The translations under genes and the position numbers were made by a program. Positions 10,496 to 22,741 of a stretch of 64,000 nt of DNA are shown piece by piece. The notes below the pieces were generated by a model, which worked only from the letters and a program-made list of their open reading frames with translations, made no database searches and was not told the origin of the DNA. This DNA is from Miscanthus floridulus (taxonomy: Eukaryota > Streptophyta > Magnoliopsida > Poales > Poaceae): contig NC_089597.1 in the NCBI RefSeq assembly GCF_019320115.1, forward strand, positions 122,723,485 to 122,787,484, written 5' to 3'. Numbering within the stretch: position 1 is the first letter of the stretch; each line of letters opens with the position of its first letter.

Positions 10496-13400
10496 TTAGG
10501 TCTCTGGGTCTACAATGATGCGGACCCTCGTTGACATAGGTGCTGAACTTGTGATTGTTATGTCTATGGTCCTGCTTGACTGGCTAACATATGTCGGTAA
10601 CTTGTCACCAGTAGCACCTCGCTTGTACAGCTCTGATGGCTGCTTAGGATCTGGTAATAAACTTATGCTTTGAAAGTTCAAGAGTGACACAACATCCAAC
10701 ATGGTTGGGCGATCTGTTGGTTCCTCCTGAGCGCAGAGTAGTGCCACTTGAGCATACTGCATTACCTCAGCAAGTTCAAATTCATCACCCAATATTGGAT
10801 CGACAAGCTCATGTAGCCTTCCATCGTTCCATAGTTGCCATGCCTGAAATATTTTATTCAGTTTGTTTAGGGCCAACAATATTGTAGTGTAAATACAGAT
10901 TCATAAACAGTGGAGAAAGTTTTGGTACAAATATGCAGAGGACAAAACAACTGCAAATATTCAACATTTTGAATGGCCTCTTTTAAAATGTCATGTTTAC
11001 TCACATCTCGTACAAGGGTACCAACAGAATCTCCTTGCTTCTCCATTATGATATTCTTTCGCCCACTGATGGTCACTAAAACCATCACCCCAAAGCTAAA
11101 CACATCTGTCTTTAGTGAAGTATACACCTCGAGACATGTACTCAGGAGCTTTGTAGCCACTTCATAAACACCAAAAGAGAGACATTAACACATTGGAACA
11201 CTATTGTTGCAGAAGCCTAGAATTGAAATTATGTGTATCTTACCTAGTCCCCACAACCCTGCTTGTACACTCTTCAGCGAAATCTGAACTCAGAGTTCTA
11301 GCTGATCCAAAATCAGCAATCTTTGGGTTCATGTCATGATCTAACAGGATGTTCTTGGGTTTCAAATCCCTATGGACAATCCATAACTTGGACTGTTTGT
11401 GAAGGTAAACAAGTCCTTCAGCTAACCCTTTGATTATATTGATTCGCTTAGACCAGTCTAGCAACGGACCCCATTCTTTTGTCTGCAAAATGTGCAAAAG
11501 AACAATTGTGATTCAGTTTAAAATGAAATTATGGTTTACACAACTACAAACCAAAATGAGAATAGCTTCAGATCAACTATGATCTAAAACCAAGAATAAA
11601 GTGAAACAAGAGTGAAATCTTTGTAAAGAGTGCAATAGGCATATATTTGAAAATAATTCCAAACAGTGCAGCAAGTGGCATCCAGAGTTGAGGAAGACAT
11701 TGAGTAGTGTAAGAGGGCATTTAATTCATTGCGGTTGATCTCAACCTGTAAATCTTGCTTTGTGTGCAATTTTGTGTTGTGTAAAAATCTTGCCAGGTGA
11801 ATTATGTGGTGCTCCTGTGGAGTTTTGGGACTGGCCATGCCCACCGGTGTATTATGTATATAAAGATGTTTAAACTTTTTTTCCCTTCTTAATCGATAGG
11901 CAGAGCTCCTACCAGTTATGACTCATGTTAGAAAAAACAAATGGAGGAACTATATCGAAACATACTGTGAAAATAACAGGTCATAGGGAAGTTTACCAAA
12001 GATGAAATGGTGCAGACTACCCTTGTGCATGAACTCATACACTAGAATCCTTTCTTTCCCATGGATACACCACCCCAAAAATCTAACTAGATTGGTATGC
12101 TGAAGCCTCGCAAGCAGAAATTCACTGCTGAAATCAAACACTGTAGCATGTTCATCCATCCTTTTGATGGCAATCATGGATCCATCAGGCAACTGACCCT
12201 GCAATGATTAATTAGATCTACTTTAAACAACATTTCAAGAATACAAAAATAGCGCCACATTTGAAAGACAAAGGATAAGCAATCACTCCATTAGTTAATT
12301 CCTGTTTTGGGTTATAATTACCTTGTAAACTGTAGCAAAACCACCCCACCCGATGTTTCTACTTTCTGAGAAATTGTCTGTAGCATCAATAATCTGGAAG
12401 AATTCAAACCTGCTGAATCCTGAGCAACTCTCTTGAGTACGGATGCAAAGCTCCAACAGTTCTTCAATGTTCAGACTTTTCTGTTCTCTAAAGTCCAGTG
12501 CTCCTGAATCATGGATAAGCTATCCATATTAACTGTAGAATCGCAACACTTGCTGATATGGATAATTAAAAACAAAAATACCATGAAAATGTTCAAGTTT
12601 CTTTGGTAGATCATTGAATCAACACATTGGAAGACCTTTGTAGTTTGGATACCGAAATAACATTTTACTTTGAAAGGAACTGTTTAGTGTAGAACTTTAT
12701 GCAAGACTATGTAATTTGCCTCTTACAGATATGTTAGTAACACTAGTAACTTAATACTCTTCCCATGACTCATGCTAATTTCATTTTTTATATATACAGT
12801 ATGAAATTCTGTGTGGCATACAGAAGTGGTATAAAAGATGTTAAATTAGTGACATGTCACCCTTTTTCATTAGTCCTGTTGCAGTATGTTTAAAAGCATG
12901 AGTAGTAGAGTATTAAAAATTATGCATGTCAAAATAATTTAGTGATTCTTGGAGAAAAAACATTACTATGAGATTTTAGTATTTGAGTTTGGATTTATTT
13001 TATTATTATTATTTTTGGTTGATTCTACATCCCCGAGAACTAGGAAACTTACAGTGGCGACTTTCTACCTGATAATGGTTGTTTTGCAACACTGCAAACT
13101 TGAGTAGCTCCTTGAATCTGTATTTTGGTGAAGTCCGAAACACTTCTTGGAAACCTAATGGTAGATAAAGATCATTTTTTTCGATGGAAGGTAGATAAAG
13201 ATCATTATTATGCCAAAACCATCAATAATATCAATAGTCCGAAAAAGATGAAAAATGTGTTCAGCAGAAGAACAGGTTGCTTGGTTACATAATTAGAGGT
13301 TCACTCGGATTTTTTTAAGTAAAAAAAAAATACTTGTTGCTCTATGAACAAATATGCTAGAAATTTGTGGAAGCAAAATTCTTTTTAGACAAATTAATTC

Positions 13401-14547
13401 ATAGTCCAAATGAAACTGACTAGTCTGATATACAATAACAGAAATGCTTTTTCAGAACTCTATGCTCCAAAAATGTTTTTCTTTTCAGAACGTATGATCT
13501 AAAATCAGTTATTAGTCATTAATTAGCCAAATATGATCAGTAAATTTCTAATTGCTCATCTATTGAAGTTCACTTAGGATGCCGATTTCTTAATAAAGAA
13601 TTGATAATGATATAATTTGAGATTTTGTAGGGCATGATAAAGTTTGCTATTTGACACCTGAGCAATCACTTGCTGAGTATTATCCACTACATTAAAAATA
13701 ATCTCACCTGACATGATGGTTTGAACCATTCGTGATTAGACCTGGTTCTCCCTCGGCAGTCTGCTGGACAACGATAGAAAGAAAACTTAACGAACGGAAC
13801 AGTTAAAATTTACAAATGCTATAGATGTACAATTGAGAGTGATTGAACAGTAAGCCATTTGATCAGTTGAGAACTATAGCAGTTAATATAAAACTGTTTC
13901 ATTTGCATATGCAATGACTATTGGACTCAAATTCACACGCATAATTCCTACTTCCTAGGGTCAACTGAAAGGAGAATTTGGGATGGGATTACAGAGAGGT
14001 CAAAATAATCTCCTTCAAATCAGTTCTTCTTCTTGACCTCATACATACAACATATGAACTGAAGTACCAAATCAAGAAGCCACCTCATAAGTAGTACTCA
14101 CTAATCAGCAAGGTAAAACACGCATACCTTGGCATTGCGATCATGCGTACTGTCGACGAGGGCGATAAGTGGGACTAAGCGGATGAACATGTCGATCTCC
14201 TTCTCCGCAGCGCGGAGCTCGTCGGCCATCCGGGCGCCGAGGAACAGGCTGCGGAGGTACCCGCAGTCCTGGCACGCCGTGACGAGCGCGTAGCACCGTC
14301 GCAGTGCGCCCTGGAGCTGCTCGAGCGGCCGCCGCGTGACCTCCCGCCGCATCAGCTCGGCGACCTCCAGCTCCTGCAGCAGGCCGCCGACGACCTCCAC
14401 GTGCTGCGCCAGGCGCCGGCACGCGTCGCGGTGGCGGCGCGCAGCCAACGCGGCCTGCACGACCATGGACACCAGCCCGAGCGTGTCGACGCCGACCAGC
14501 TGCGCCACGTTCGAGGCCTGCCCGAGGACGGTCCACAGGCCTGCCAT
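10496..14547 (-). pseudogene. MCAfunc-type helical domain plus protein kinase, proximal tandem copy, frameshifted
   Basis: Exon 1 (14,547-14,128) encodes a helical N-terminus starting [19 protein letters not shown] with an LVPLIALVD end, as in MCAfunc/MLKL-like N-terminal domains. Kinase exons lie at 12,503-12,322 (glycine loop IGWGGFATVYK), 12,198-11,997 (IAIKRMDE lysine, gatekeeper region), 11,482-11,244 ([18 protein letters not shown]), 11,159-11,005 and 10,843-10,496 (C-lobe, stop TAA). Two small exons lie near 13,690-13,740 and 13,060-13,150. Compared with the neighbouring copy, exon 6 is 239 rather than 238 bases and exon 7 is 155 rather than 154. The exon 6 insertion could be bypassed by a splice acceptor 7 bases downstream. 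The exon 7 insertion falls just after the APE motif and brings in a TAG at 11,096-11,098. Probably a recent pseudogene; a sequencing error is the alternative. Confidence 0.75.
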
Positions 14548-15179
14548 GGCCGCTTCCTGCCGTGCTCACCACCGCCACTTCTGCCCGGACCTGGTCGCCG
14601 CTATTGACGAACCCAATTATATGGTCTAGGTGAGTAGGTTAGTGTGGACGTCGACTTTGACTAAGTGTGGAATTGAGATAAGTTTTTTCCGTGTTGACAA
14701 GAGGCTGAGCTCGTTTTGAATCTTGTGGTCGTGCTCTTAGTAGCCATGTTCCTGTTCCCGTTCCATTTCCGGAACGGAAATAGGTATCATTTTATAACGT
14801 GGAAACAGAACGTTCCCGTTCCTGGAACGCAGAGGTTCATGGAGTGTGGAACGTGAGAACGGGAACGTGAGCCATGTTCCTGTTCCTAGGCTGCTAAAAA
14901 ATCGTGCTCGCTCTCTTCTTAATGAAATACACGCTCAGGCGCATTCGCGAAAAAGAGTCTTAGCTTGCCAATTTTAATCCTTTTAAAAAAGCAAAAAGAC
15001 AAGGCAAACACCAAAACGAGCTCTAGCAGAGCCTCGATCGAGGTGAAGTAAAACAAAATACTGTAATATTCTCAAAGTAATAAATAATGTTATTTACACA
15101 AAGATTTCGTTCAAAACAAATCATTTACACAAAGAGAAAACATTCTGGATTCTCTGTTTTTAAAATCATTTTGAACATT
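14548..15179. other. Intergenic region between the two kinase copies
   Basis: This holds the promoter side of the proximal kinase gene and the 3' side of the distal one. At 14,741-14,895 there is a purine/pyrimidine-patterned block in which agccatgttcctgttcc occurs twice (about 14,741 and 14,872), with gttccg/cggaac inverted phrases between. It resembles a small MITE-like repeat, but termini could not be fixed. Confidence 0.4.
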
Positions 15180-18100
15180 TCAAGTCTCTGGCTCCACAAT
15201 GATGCAGACCCTAGTTGATACTGGAGCTGAGCTTGTGATGGTTATGTTTATGGTTCTACTTGATTGATGAACATACGTCGATAATTTGTCGCCAGTAGCA
15301 CCACCATTGTTCAGCTCAGATGGCTGCTTAGGATCCAGCAATAGGCTTATGCTTTCAAAGTTTAGGAGTGCAGTAACGTCTGACATGGTGGGGCGATCTG
15401 CTCGATCTTCCTGAGTGCAGAGTAGTGCCACCTGAGCGTACTGCTTTACCTCAGCAAGTTCAAATCCATCACCTAATATTGGATCTACAAGCTCATGTAG
15501 CCTTCCATCATGCCACAACTGCCATGCCTGAAACACATGTTTAGCTGTCAGCAAAGATTTTATAGTGTAAATCCAAACTCACATATGTATGCCCGGTTTT
15601 GAAATAAATATGGAGAGGATGAAACTAAGCAAATATTCAACATTTCAGAAGTTGGATCACTCACGTCTCTTACGAGGTTACCAACAGTGTCTCCTTGATG
15701 CTCCAGTATGATATTCTTTCGCCCACTGATGACCACTAAAGCCAACACCCCAAAGCTAAAAACATCAGACTTGACTGAATAAATGCCTCGAGATGCATAC
15801 TCTGGAGCTTTGTAACCACTGAATAAACAATCAGGAGAGTGGCATCAGTGCACAAGAACAAAATTGTTTTGCACATAGTCCTGTTACAATCAATGTTGTG
15901 AATTGCTTACCAAGTTCCCACAACCCTACTTGTATGCCCTTCTGATGCATCTGAACTCAGAGTTACAGCTGATCCGAAATCTGAAATCTTTGGGTTCATG
16001 CCATGATCCAGGAGGACATTTTCTGGTTTCAGGTCCCTATGGACAATGCAAAACTTGGAGTGTTTGTGTAAGTAAATGAGTCCCTCTGCTAATCCTTTAA
16101 TTATATTAAGTCGCTTAGACCAGTCAAGCAATGGCCCCTTTACTTTGTCTGCAAAATGTTAAGGCAACAAGCATATTAAGAATCCTTTTGTTTACAATTT
16201 TAAGCTATTCTGAATCAAACGACAATAAATTCAGATCAGCTGAGGCAAGAAGGAATTAACTAAAACTGGAGTTATTCAAGTCTTTCATTTGATCAGAATG
16301 GCTTTAGAGATAATGAAAGGAATCAAGTGAAGTATGTTTTGAAGAATAACTTTGGTTATAGGAAAACATACCAAAGATGAATTGGTACAGGCCACCTTTG
16401 TGCATGAGCTCATACACCAGAATTCTTTCTTTCCCATGGATGCACCACCCCAATAGCCTAACTAGATTGATATGCTCAAGCCTCGCTAGTAGAAATTCAT
16501 TGGTGAAATCATATACTGCCACATGTTCATTCAACCTTTTGACGGCAATCATGAGTCCATCAGGCAACTCACCCTGCAGTGTTCACAAATAAATAAAGCT
16601 TGAACTATATTATGTCAAAATAGACTACTAGAGCATCACTTATTTGAAAGATAATGCTTACAAGCATTCATTTTGTTAGTTCATTCTATTTGGGTTATAA
16701 TTACCTTGTAAACTTTAGCAAAACCACCCCACCCAACGTTTCTATCCTCTGAGAATGTGTCGGTAGCGTTGACAATCTGAGAGAATTCAAACTTTCTGAA
16801 TCCTGAGCAACTCTCTTCAGTATGGGTACAAAGCTCCAACAGTTCTTCAGTGTCCAGAATCTTCTGTCCTTGCAAGTCCATTGCTCCTGAAATTATGGAT
16901 AGTATATCCTTGTCACCGGTGGAACTGCAGCATTCATCTGGTTAAGCTAATAAAGAAGTACAGTGAGAACAATCAAGCTTCTTTGATAGATCATCATATC
17001 CGAAGACAAGTGTAGGACTTCAGGTTAGAGTTTGCATATGTATAATATATGCTAGTACTACTAGTTAGCTTAGTGCTCTTCCATGATTCATGCTTATTTT
17101 CTTTCTATATGATGCATGAAATTCTGTGTGGTACAGGAAAGTGGTACAAGTTTATTAAATTAGTCACACGAGCACTTTTATTCTCTCCATTGCAGTATGT
17201 TCAAAAGCATGGAGTATCAACAACAGTTAAAGCATTAGAGATTCTTGAAGCGATAACATTGAAATGAAAATTTCAGTCTCTTGATATTTTTTTTAGACCA
17301 CGACTATGAGGATAAGAAATCATACTATCATAGAGGTAACTACCTACCTGCAAACGATTGTTTTGCAACATTATAAATTTTAGGAGCTCCTTGAACTTGT
17401 ATTCTGGTGAAGTCCTCAACACTTCTTGGAAATCTGATCATTATGCCAAAATGCCAATTTCTTCAAAGGCATGACATAGATTTGAATTTTGATATGCGAG
17501 GAATTAATTTGCTGACTTTTAATCGACTACATTTAAACAAAATGTAACCTGACGTGATGATGGCTTGACCCATTCATGATTAGAACTGGCACTGCTTCAG
17601 CAGCCTGCTGGTAGACAAAGACTTTGAAGTCAACAAGTATTACTGATGTCATCTATCTCTAGGATTGACCTGTTTATTTTTTAAAAAAACTAATCATACA
17701 CACACATATAAAAGACATTCGATGAATTCAGTGGTAGTAACTTTGTATAAAACTTTTCAGTTCATAGATGCTACTTCAATCGGATTACAAACAAAACGAA
17801 TGGCCCTAGAATAAGCTATTCTTCTTCCTAATAACAATACAAATTACATGTTCACATGATATGAAATGAACAACCAAAAGTAATCAACAAGCTAAAACAC
17901 GAGCGTACCGTGACCCGGCGTTCATGTGTAGTGTCGACGAGCGCGATAAGCGGGACGAGGCGGATGAACATGTCGATCTCCTGCTCCACGGCGCGGAGCT
18001 CTTCGGCCATCCGGGCGCCGAGAAACAGGTTGCGGAGGTACCCGCAGTCCTGGCACGCCGTGACGAGGGCGTAGCACCGCCGCAGGGCGTCATGGAGCTG

Positions 18101-18337
18101 CTGGAGGGGCCGCCGCGTGGCCTCCCGCCGCATCAGCTCGGCGAGCTCCAGCTCCCGCAGCAGGCCGCCGACGATATCCACGTGCTGCGCCAGGCGCCGG
18201 CACGCGTCGCGGTGGCGGCGCGCCGCCAGCGCGGCCTGCACGACCATGGACACCAGCCCGAGCGCGTCCACGCCGACCAGCTGCGCCACGTTCGAGGCCT
18301 GCCCGAGCACGGTCCACAGGCCGCTCGGGCTCGCCAT
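15180..18337 (-). CDS. Protein kinase with MCAfunc/MLKL-like N-terminal helical domain, distal tandem copy
   Basis: Likely a cytoplasmic receptor-like kinase of about 560 residues with no signal peptide or membrane span. Exons by splice consensus: 18,337-17,909, one near 17,600-17,550 with uncertain borders, 17,433-17,348, 16,886-16,705, 16,573-16,372, 16,148-15,911, 15,818-15,665 and 15,527-15,180. Residues 1-140 form the helical domain also found at the N-terminus of MCA calcium-channel proteins. The kinase has the loop [11 protein letters not shown] (third glycine is Ala, as in the sister copy), IAVKR lysine, [29 protein letters not shown] and a C-lobe ending DRPTMSDV. All catalytic residues are present. 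The start at 18,337 was chosen because it aligns with the sister gene; an in-frame ATG at 18,406 is the alternative. Substrate unknown. Confidence 0.8.
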
Positions 18338-18592
18338 GGCCGCTTCCTGGGCCTCTCCTGCTCTGAACCTCGTCACCGTCGCTGCGTGCGCCATTGTACG
18401 GGTCAACCGGTCAGGTCAGGTGACTGGTGAGTACTGCTGCTGAACAGTGACTTTGACTAAAGCGTGGCACTTGTGTGGAACTTTTGGAGAAAGAAAATCT
18501 GTTCACTGATGGTCAAAATGGGCCGACCTGCTCAGCATTGCTGAATTGTTGGCATCTAGCCCAACCTCAACAGGCCTCACGAGAGTTACGTT
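18338..18592. other. Upstream region of the distal kinase gene
   Basis: Probable promoter and leader of the minus-strand kinase. The phrase actgatggtcaaaatgggc near 18,506 and the following aggcctcacgagagtt recur in diverged form near 22,090-22,225, suggesting that this upstream sequence was once copied to the right. No clear TATA box was identified. Confidence 0.4.
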
Positions 18593-18653
18593 GTTGGGCT
18601 AAAGTTTTGTCATTTTCACATCTGAGGTTCGGATGCTAACTAGGATGACTAAA
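18593..18653 (+). mobile_element. Left piece of a MITE split by a Helitron
   Basis: The sequence gggctaaagttttgtc...ttcacatctgagg...gatgctaactagg is a recognisable inverted match to the right end of the MITE at 21,100-21,170 (cctaattagcacc...catctgatgtgac...gaactaaactttagtccc). It stops exactly where the Helitron TC terminus begins. Confidence 0.6.
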
Positions 18654-19649
18654 TCTCCTACATACAACTAAAAAGAACAAAGCGTGGACATTTTTTGGTA
18701 CGACATTTATTTTGGTTCGTCCGTCTGCCCACGACCGTGCGATACCTCGCTCGGTTTGTCGCTCTGCCTTTGCCCGTGCGAAAAAAAAATCTCGGTTGGA
18801 GCCCCGCCTCAGAGCTCCGCTGTCTCGCTGCTCCGGAGCCCCGCCCGCCTTGAAGCCGTGCCGGAGCCCACCCGCCTCTTGGAGCCCCGCCATCTCGGCC
18901 GCGCCGGATCCCTACCTCTGCCTGCATAGGAGCCCCGCCTTGGGGCTCCGCTGTCTCGCCTCGCCGAAGCCACTCCGTGTCGGCCTTAACCCCACCCGCC
19001 TCGAAGCCCCGACTTGCACTCGGAGCCCTGCCGTCTCGCCGTGCCGCTCGGAGCCCGTCCGCGAAGGCATCTTCCCCGTCGGAGCCCGCATCGAGGACCA
19101 TGTCGCCGTCTAGGTCTACCACACGCGACGAGGTATGCATCTCACCATTCTGTGCTCTTGTCGTGTGCCGCCGGCCCCCGCACGCTGTCACCGCACGCTG
19201 CCTGCCCGCGCCCACGTTGTGGCGCGCTGCCTGCTCCCGCGCCGCCGAGCGCTGCTGCCTGCCCTCGGGCCGCCGCGTGCAGCCTGCTCCAGCACCGCCG
19301 CGCGCTGCCTTCCCCCGCGGCGCCGCTCATGTACTTGGGCCAGACGAACCGTGGCTGGACCGCTCAATGGTTCATCTGGCACATTTCCCTAGGCTGAAAC
19401 CCTAACTGGCCCATTAAGGGCTTGTTTCAACATTTTTACTTCTATATTATGTGTTGTAATCATAAAATTAAATCTAGGATAGCTTTTTTGCTGTAAAAAT
19501 AAATTAGTTCTAGGGTCGAATATTACTTTTATATTATGCTTGTTATTATTTGTACATTGTTCGATATAAAATAAATTAAGTCTAGGTTAGCATTTTTTTA
19601 TATTGCTTAATTTATTGCAATGGTTTTTGTTATCCGATTGGTGTGGAAA

Positions 19650-20533
19650 ACATTATTCGGGCCGCTCCTGCTGCTCCCGTTCGACCCTCGATTCGGACCG
19701 CGTCGGCTTCTACTGCATCCCGGAGAAGAAGGTCTTGTCCAAGACGCTGCCCGACGTGCGCGACAAGGTGGCGTGCGGCTCCTCGTGTGGGTGGCTGGCG
19801 CTCACGGACGAGGCGGCGTCCATGACGCTGCTGAATCCATTCTCCGGTGCCCGTGCCCCCCGTGTTGAGCTCCCACCAGCAGGCGAACACGTCGCGGCGG
19901 CGTCCTCATCGGAACGCGTGTCTAGGATCCACGGGCGGTGGGTCCTCCATCCCACCAACGGCTACGGGGACGCGGATGCCGCAGGCAGAGCCATCAAGCT
20001 AGAAGACATGAGGGACGTGTTCTTTCGTGAGATCGTGCTCTCGGCGTCGCCTGACGCCGCCGGCCGCGAGTGCGTGACCATAGGCATGCTTGGGTGCTCC
20101 AACCGCGACGCTGCTGCCATCGTTGTCGCCACCTGCGGGGCTCTGCCACCGCAGCTACCTGGAATCAAACAGTGAGCTGCACATTGTGGGTGCCATGGTG
20201 CGCACGTTCCACGAGACACAGAGCTTCACCTGCAGCAGCGTGATCTACAAGTGCAACCTCCACGACCGTACGCCGGAGTGGTCCAGGGTGAGGGACATCA
20301 GTGACCAGACACTGTTCGTGTCTAAACATTTCAATGAAAGCTTCAGTGGAACAAGTGTATCCAAGTACAAGGAGAACAAAATCTACATGTCTAAGCCATT
20401 GTATGGGGATCCGTACGACTTGGTCCATCGATTGGAGATCGTTGATATTGCTACCGGCGCATCCAAAGTGAAGCCCGTCCAGGAAAAGATACAGGGTTCC
20501 GAGACTCTAGGTTGGATTCGACCCAATCTCTGA
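19650..20533 (+). pseudogene. DUF295 (F-box-associated) gene fragment inside the Helitron
   Basis: The first frame reads DSDRVGFYCIPEKKVLSKTL, then CGSSCGWLALTDEAASMTLL, NPFSGARAPRVELPP, and IVLSASPDAAGRECVTI. The second frame continues with YLESNSELHIVGAM, FVSKHFNESFSGTSVSKY and a final GWIRPNL with stop at 20,531-20,533. The two are in different phases and switch near 20,095-20,115. Relative to typical DUF295 proteins a central block appears deleted at the switch, and the N-terminal F-box is absent. Family members are F-box/Kelch-like proteins of mostly unknown targets. This copy is a captured, broken fragment. Confidence 0.8.
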
Positions 20534-20884
20534 AAGGATCATTGCAAGACATCAATCATCTCATAGCTTCGGATAATATCGCAAAGTTACTAAAAACTGT
20601 AACCGTGCCCTCACCTCAAATATTGTCCAGATAAATGGATTACAATGAAAGAAATGGGTATCGGAGATTTCTTCCTGCCAATATAAAGCATTATCTTAGC
20701 CACATCACGGAAAGGTCTATAAAGTAGAGTTTGTGAGCCTGCGACGCCGCGCACTCCGTGACTGTGTTAAATTCATAAACTTTGCTTTTTGGATTAAATG
20801 TCACTTTAACGTTGGTATTTAATTTTTACAGTATTGTTATCTTATCGTGCGATCCGTGTGTTTTTAGTATAAATTATTAGTTAT

Positions 20885-20902
20885 CCCGTAGCAACGCACG
20901 GG
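20885..20902 (+). other. Helitron 3' terminal hairpin
   Basis: CCCGT and ACGGG pair around an 8-base loop, followed after 8 bases by the CTAG terminus. This is the structure taken to signal rolling-circle termination. Confidence 0.8.
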
Positions 20903-20914
20903 CACGCTACCTAG

Positions 20915-21180
20915 TATAAGCTAATTATAAAATTAATTGCACAGGAGTAGACTAATTAGCGAGACAAATCTATTAAGCCTAATTAATCTATGATCATCAT
21001 ATGTTTACTGTAGCACCACGTTGTCAAATCATGGGCTAATTAGGCTTAATAGATTCGTCTCGTAAATTAGCCTCCATCTGTGTAAGTTGTTTTTTAATTA
21101 GTATACATTTAATATTCCTAATTAGCACCTAAACATCTGATGTGACGGAACTAAACTTTAGTCCCCTAGTATCAAACACC
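20915..21180 (+). mobile_element. Right piece of the MITE split by the Helitron
   Basis: It contains a large internal inverted repeat: 20,951-20,986 (actaattagcgagacaaatc, then tattaagcctaattaa) pairs with 21,034-21,070 (gggctaattaggcttaatag, then attcgtctcg). It ends near gaactaaactttagtccc at about 21,145-21,165. This is a very common grass MITE type. The terminal part is complementary in arrangement to the piece at 18,593-18,653. Confidence 0.7.
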
Positions 21181-22741
21181 CCAGTCACAGGGTCGGTTCG
21201 TCGACAAACAGAGTCACATCAATATACCACAAGTTTTTAAGCAACTATTTGATTTACTATTGAAACTATGACGTGATATACTTTCTTAGCACCCTATTTC
21301 ATAGGTCATGGACTTATTTTTCTGTTAAACTTCGCCGCCGGTGTATCTTCAATTTTACTTGCCATATTTTCTGTGATAGACAATGTAACTAAGGTTAGGT
21401 GCAGTAATATTTGACAATGAACTAAGCTGGCCTTTTAACTTAATTATTATGTCTCTCATGTTTTTTTAGATTATTTTAAAAATAACTTTATTTATTTAAT
21501 AATTAGTGCAATCCTAAAAACTGCTAGTTTAATCTCTAAAAAATACGCCTAAAGATATGGTGAGATGCCAATATAGGTGCCGAGACCCATGAAAGCAGTC
21601 TTCATGCCATCCCTAACGTGCACCAGTGCTTCGTCAAAACTCATGGAGCACCAAGAGCAAGGTCCCTATACTCTCTCTAGTTTTTTTTTATGTTGTTGTT
21701 TAGGGACAAGTCTCCAAAACTTAGTTTTCACTATAATTTATGTTGCAATTAGTCCACCAACCGTATTGACACATTATTTAGAATCATATTAAACATAAGC
21801 ATCAGATGTTATTGTTTAGTACTAAGACTAATAAAATTTACTTATATTGCTCACTTTTTAACATAATTGGCATAATAGATATTTCCTCTTTCCCTGAATA
21901 AATCAATTTATAGAGTTGTAAGTCAAACATTTTTTAAATATCGACGTAGTGGGGAAAGAGCATTTTGACGCGAATCAAGCCATGGATCAGGCGGTCTTAA
22001 AATCTAGTGTTAAGGAACTTAAGGACACTGCAGTGTTCTTTTTCTCTTGAGAGTTGAGAGGAGATGAGCTTTCTGTTTCCGATTACGTCGACTGATGGTC
22101 AAAATAGGCTCGGCTCCTCAGCCATGGCCCATGTCTGTCTTAAATTGTTGGCTTTCTAGTTTTCTCCGTGAATTGTAGTGGAGTGGGTGCAGCTCCAATC
22201 AAACATGAGCTCATTAGGCCTGACAAGAGTTTGCTACAATCGGAACATATCTCCAGTATATGTCTCAACAGGTCTAGGTGATACCTCTCTAAAAAAGGAA
22301 ATGGTGATAGACATGTGGATTACAGCTTTTACTTGTATCTGTATCCTCGAAAAAAAAACTCGGTTCTACTACTACTACGACTTGTTCAAATTAGCCCCAC
22401 TTTTTCTGCCAACGTCTTGGCAAAAACTGGACGATGGATTTGACGCCCAAAAAGTTCATGTCTGCTTGTCTCTGCTAAAATCCAAACATCCTTACATTGT
22501 TAAAATTTCTGCTCGGATAAAGCTTCACGAGGTGGCTGCGAGCCTTTTCCTTTCCTGCAGGCGTGGTTCAGATCAAACGAGTGACCAGTGACTAATAAAG
22601 CTCCGAACAGTGAAGGTACAACTAAAGTTTCATAGCAAAAATAAAATGAATGGTATTGCCAAACGCTGTAAACGGCCATGACTCATGAGCTGTTGGTTAA
22701 CTGTAGACCACAATCAAGATTGGGTTTATGGAGGTAAATAA
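21181..22741. other. Intergenic sequence with a diverged copy of kinase upstream DNA
   Basis: AT-rich sequence without a recognisable gene. Around 22,075-22,230 it resembles the region upstream of the distal kinase (cgactgatggtcaaaatagg, later attaggcctgacaagagttt). The open frame at 22,178-22,591 shows no domain, no splice context and biased composition, so I do not call it a gene. Confidence 0.4.

Larger units (their letters stand above)
18654..20914 (+). mobile_element. Non-autonomous Helitron carrying gene fragments
   Basis: The element begins TCTCCTACATACAACT after an A (18,653) and ends CTAG (20,911-20,914) before a T (20,915), the A-T insertion site typical of Helitrons. A GC-rich stem CCCGT/ACGGG with loop agcaacgc at 20,885-20,902 stands 8 bases before CTAG. 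No RepHel protein is encoded. The cargo is a GC-rich, proline-rich block at about 18,780-19,400 with no recognisable domain, and a DUF295 gene fragment at 19,650-20,533. Rolling-circle elements of this type often capture host exons. Confidence 0.85.

Noticed and set aside
18658..19405. Several overlapping frames at the left of the Helitron
   Set aside because: All are proline/arginine/alanine-rich readings of one GC-rich repeat block, and none matches a known protein.
22178..22591. 137-codon plus-strand frame
   Set aside because: No recognisable domain, lies in repeat-like and promoter-like sequence, and lacks splice or codon-use support.
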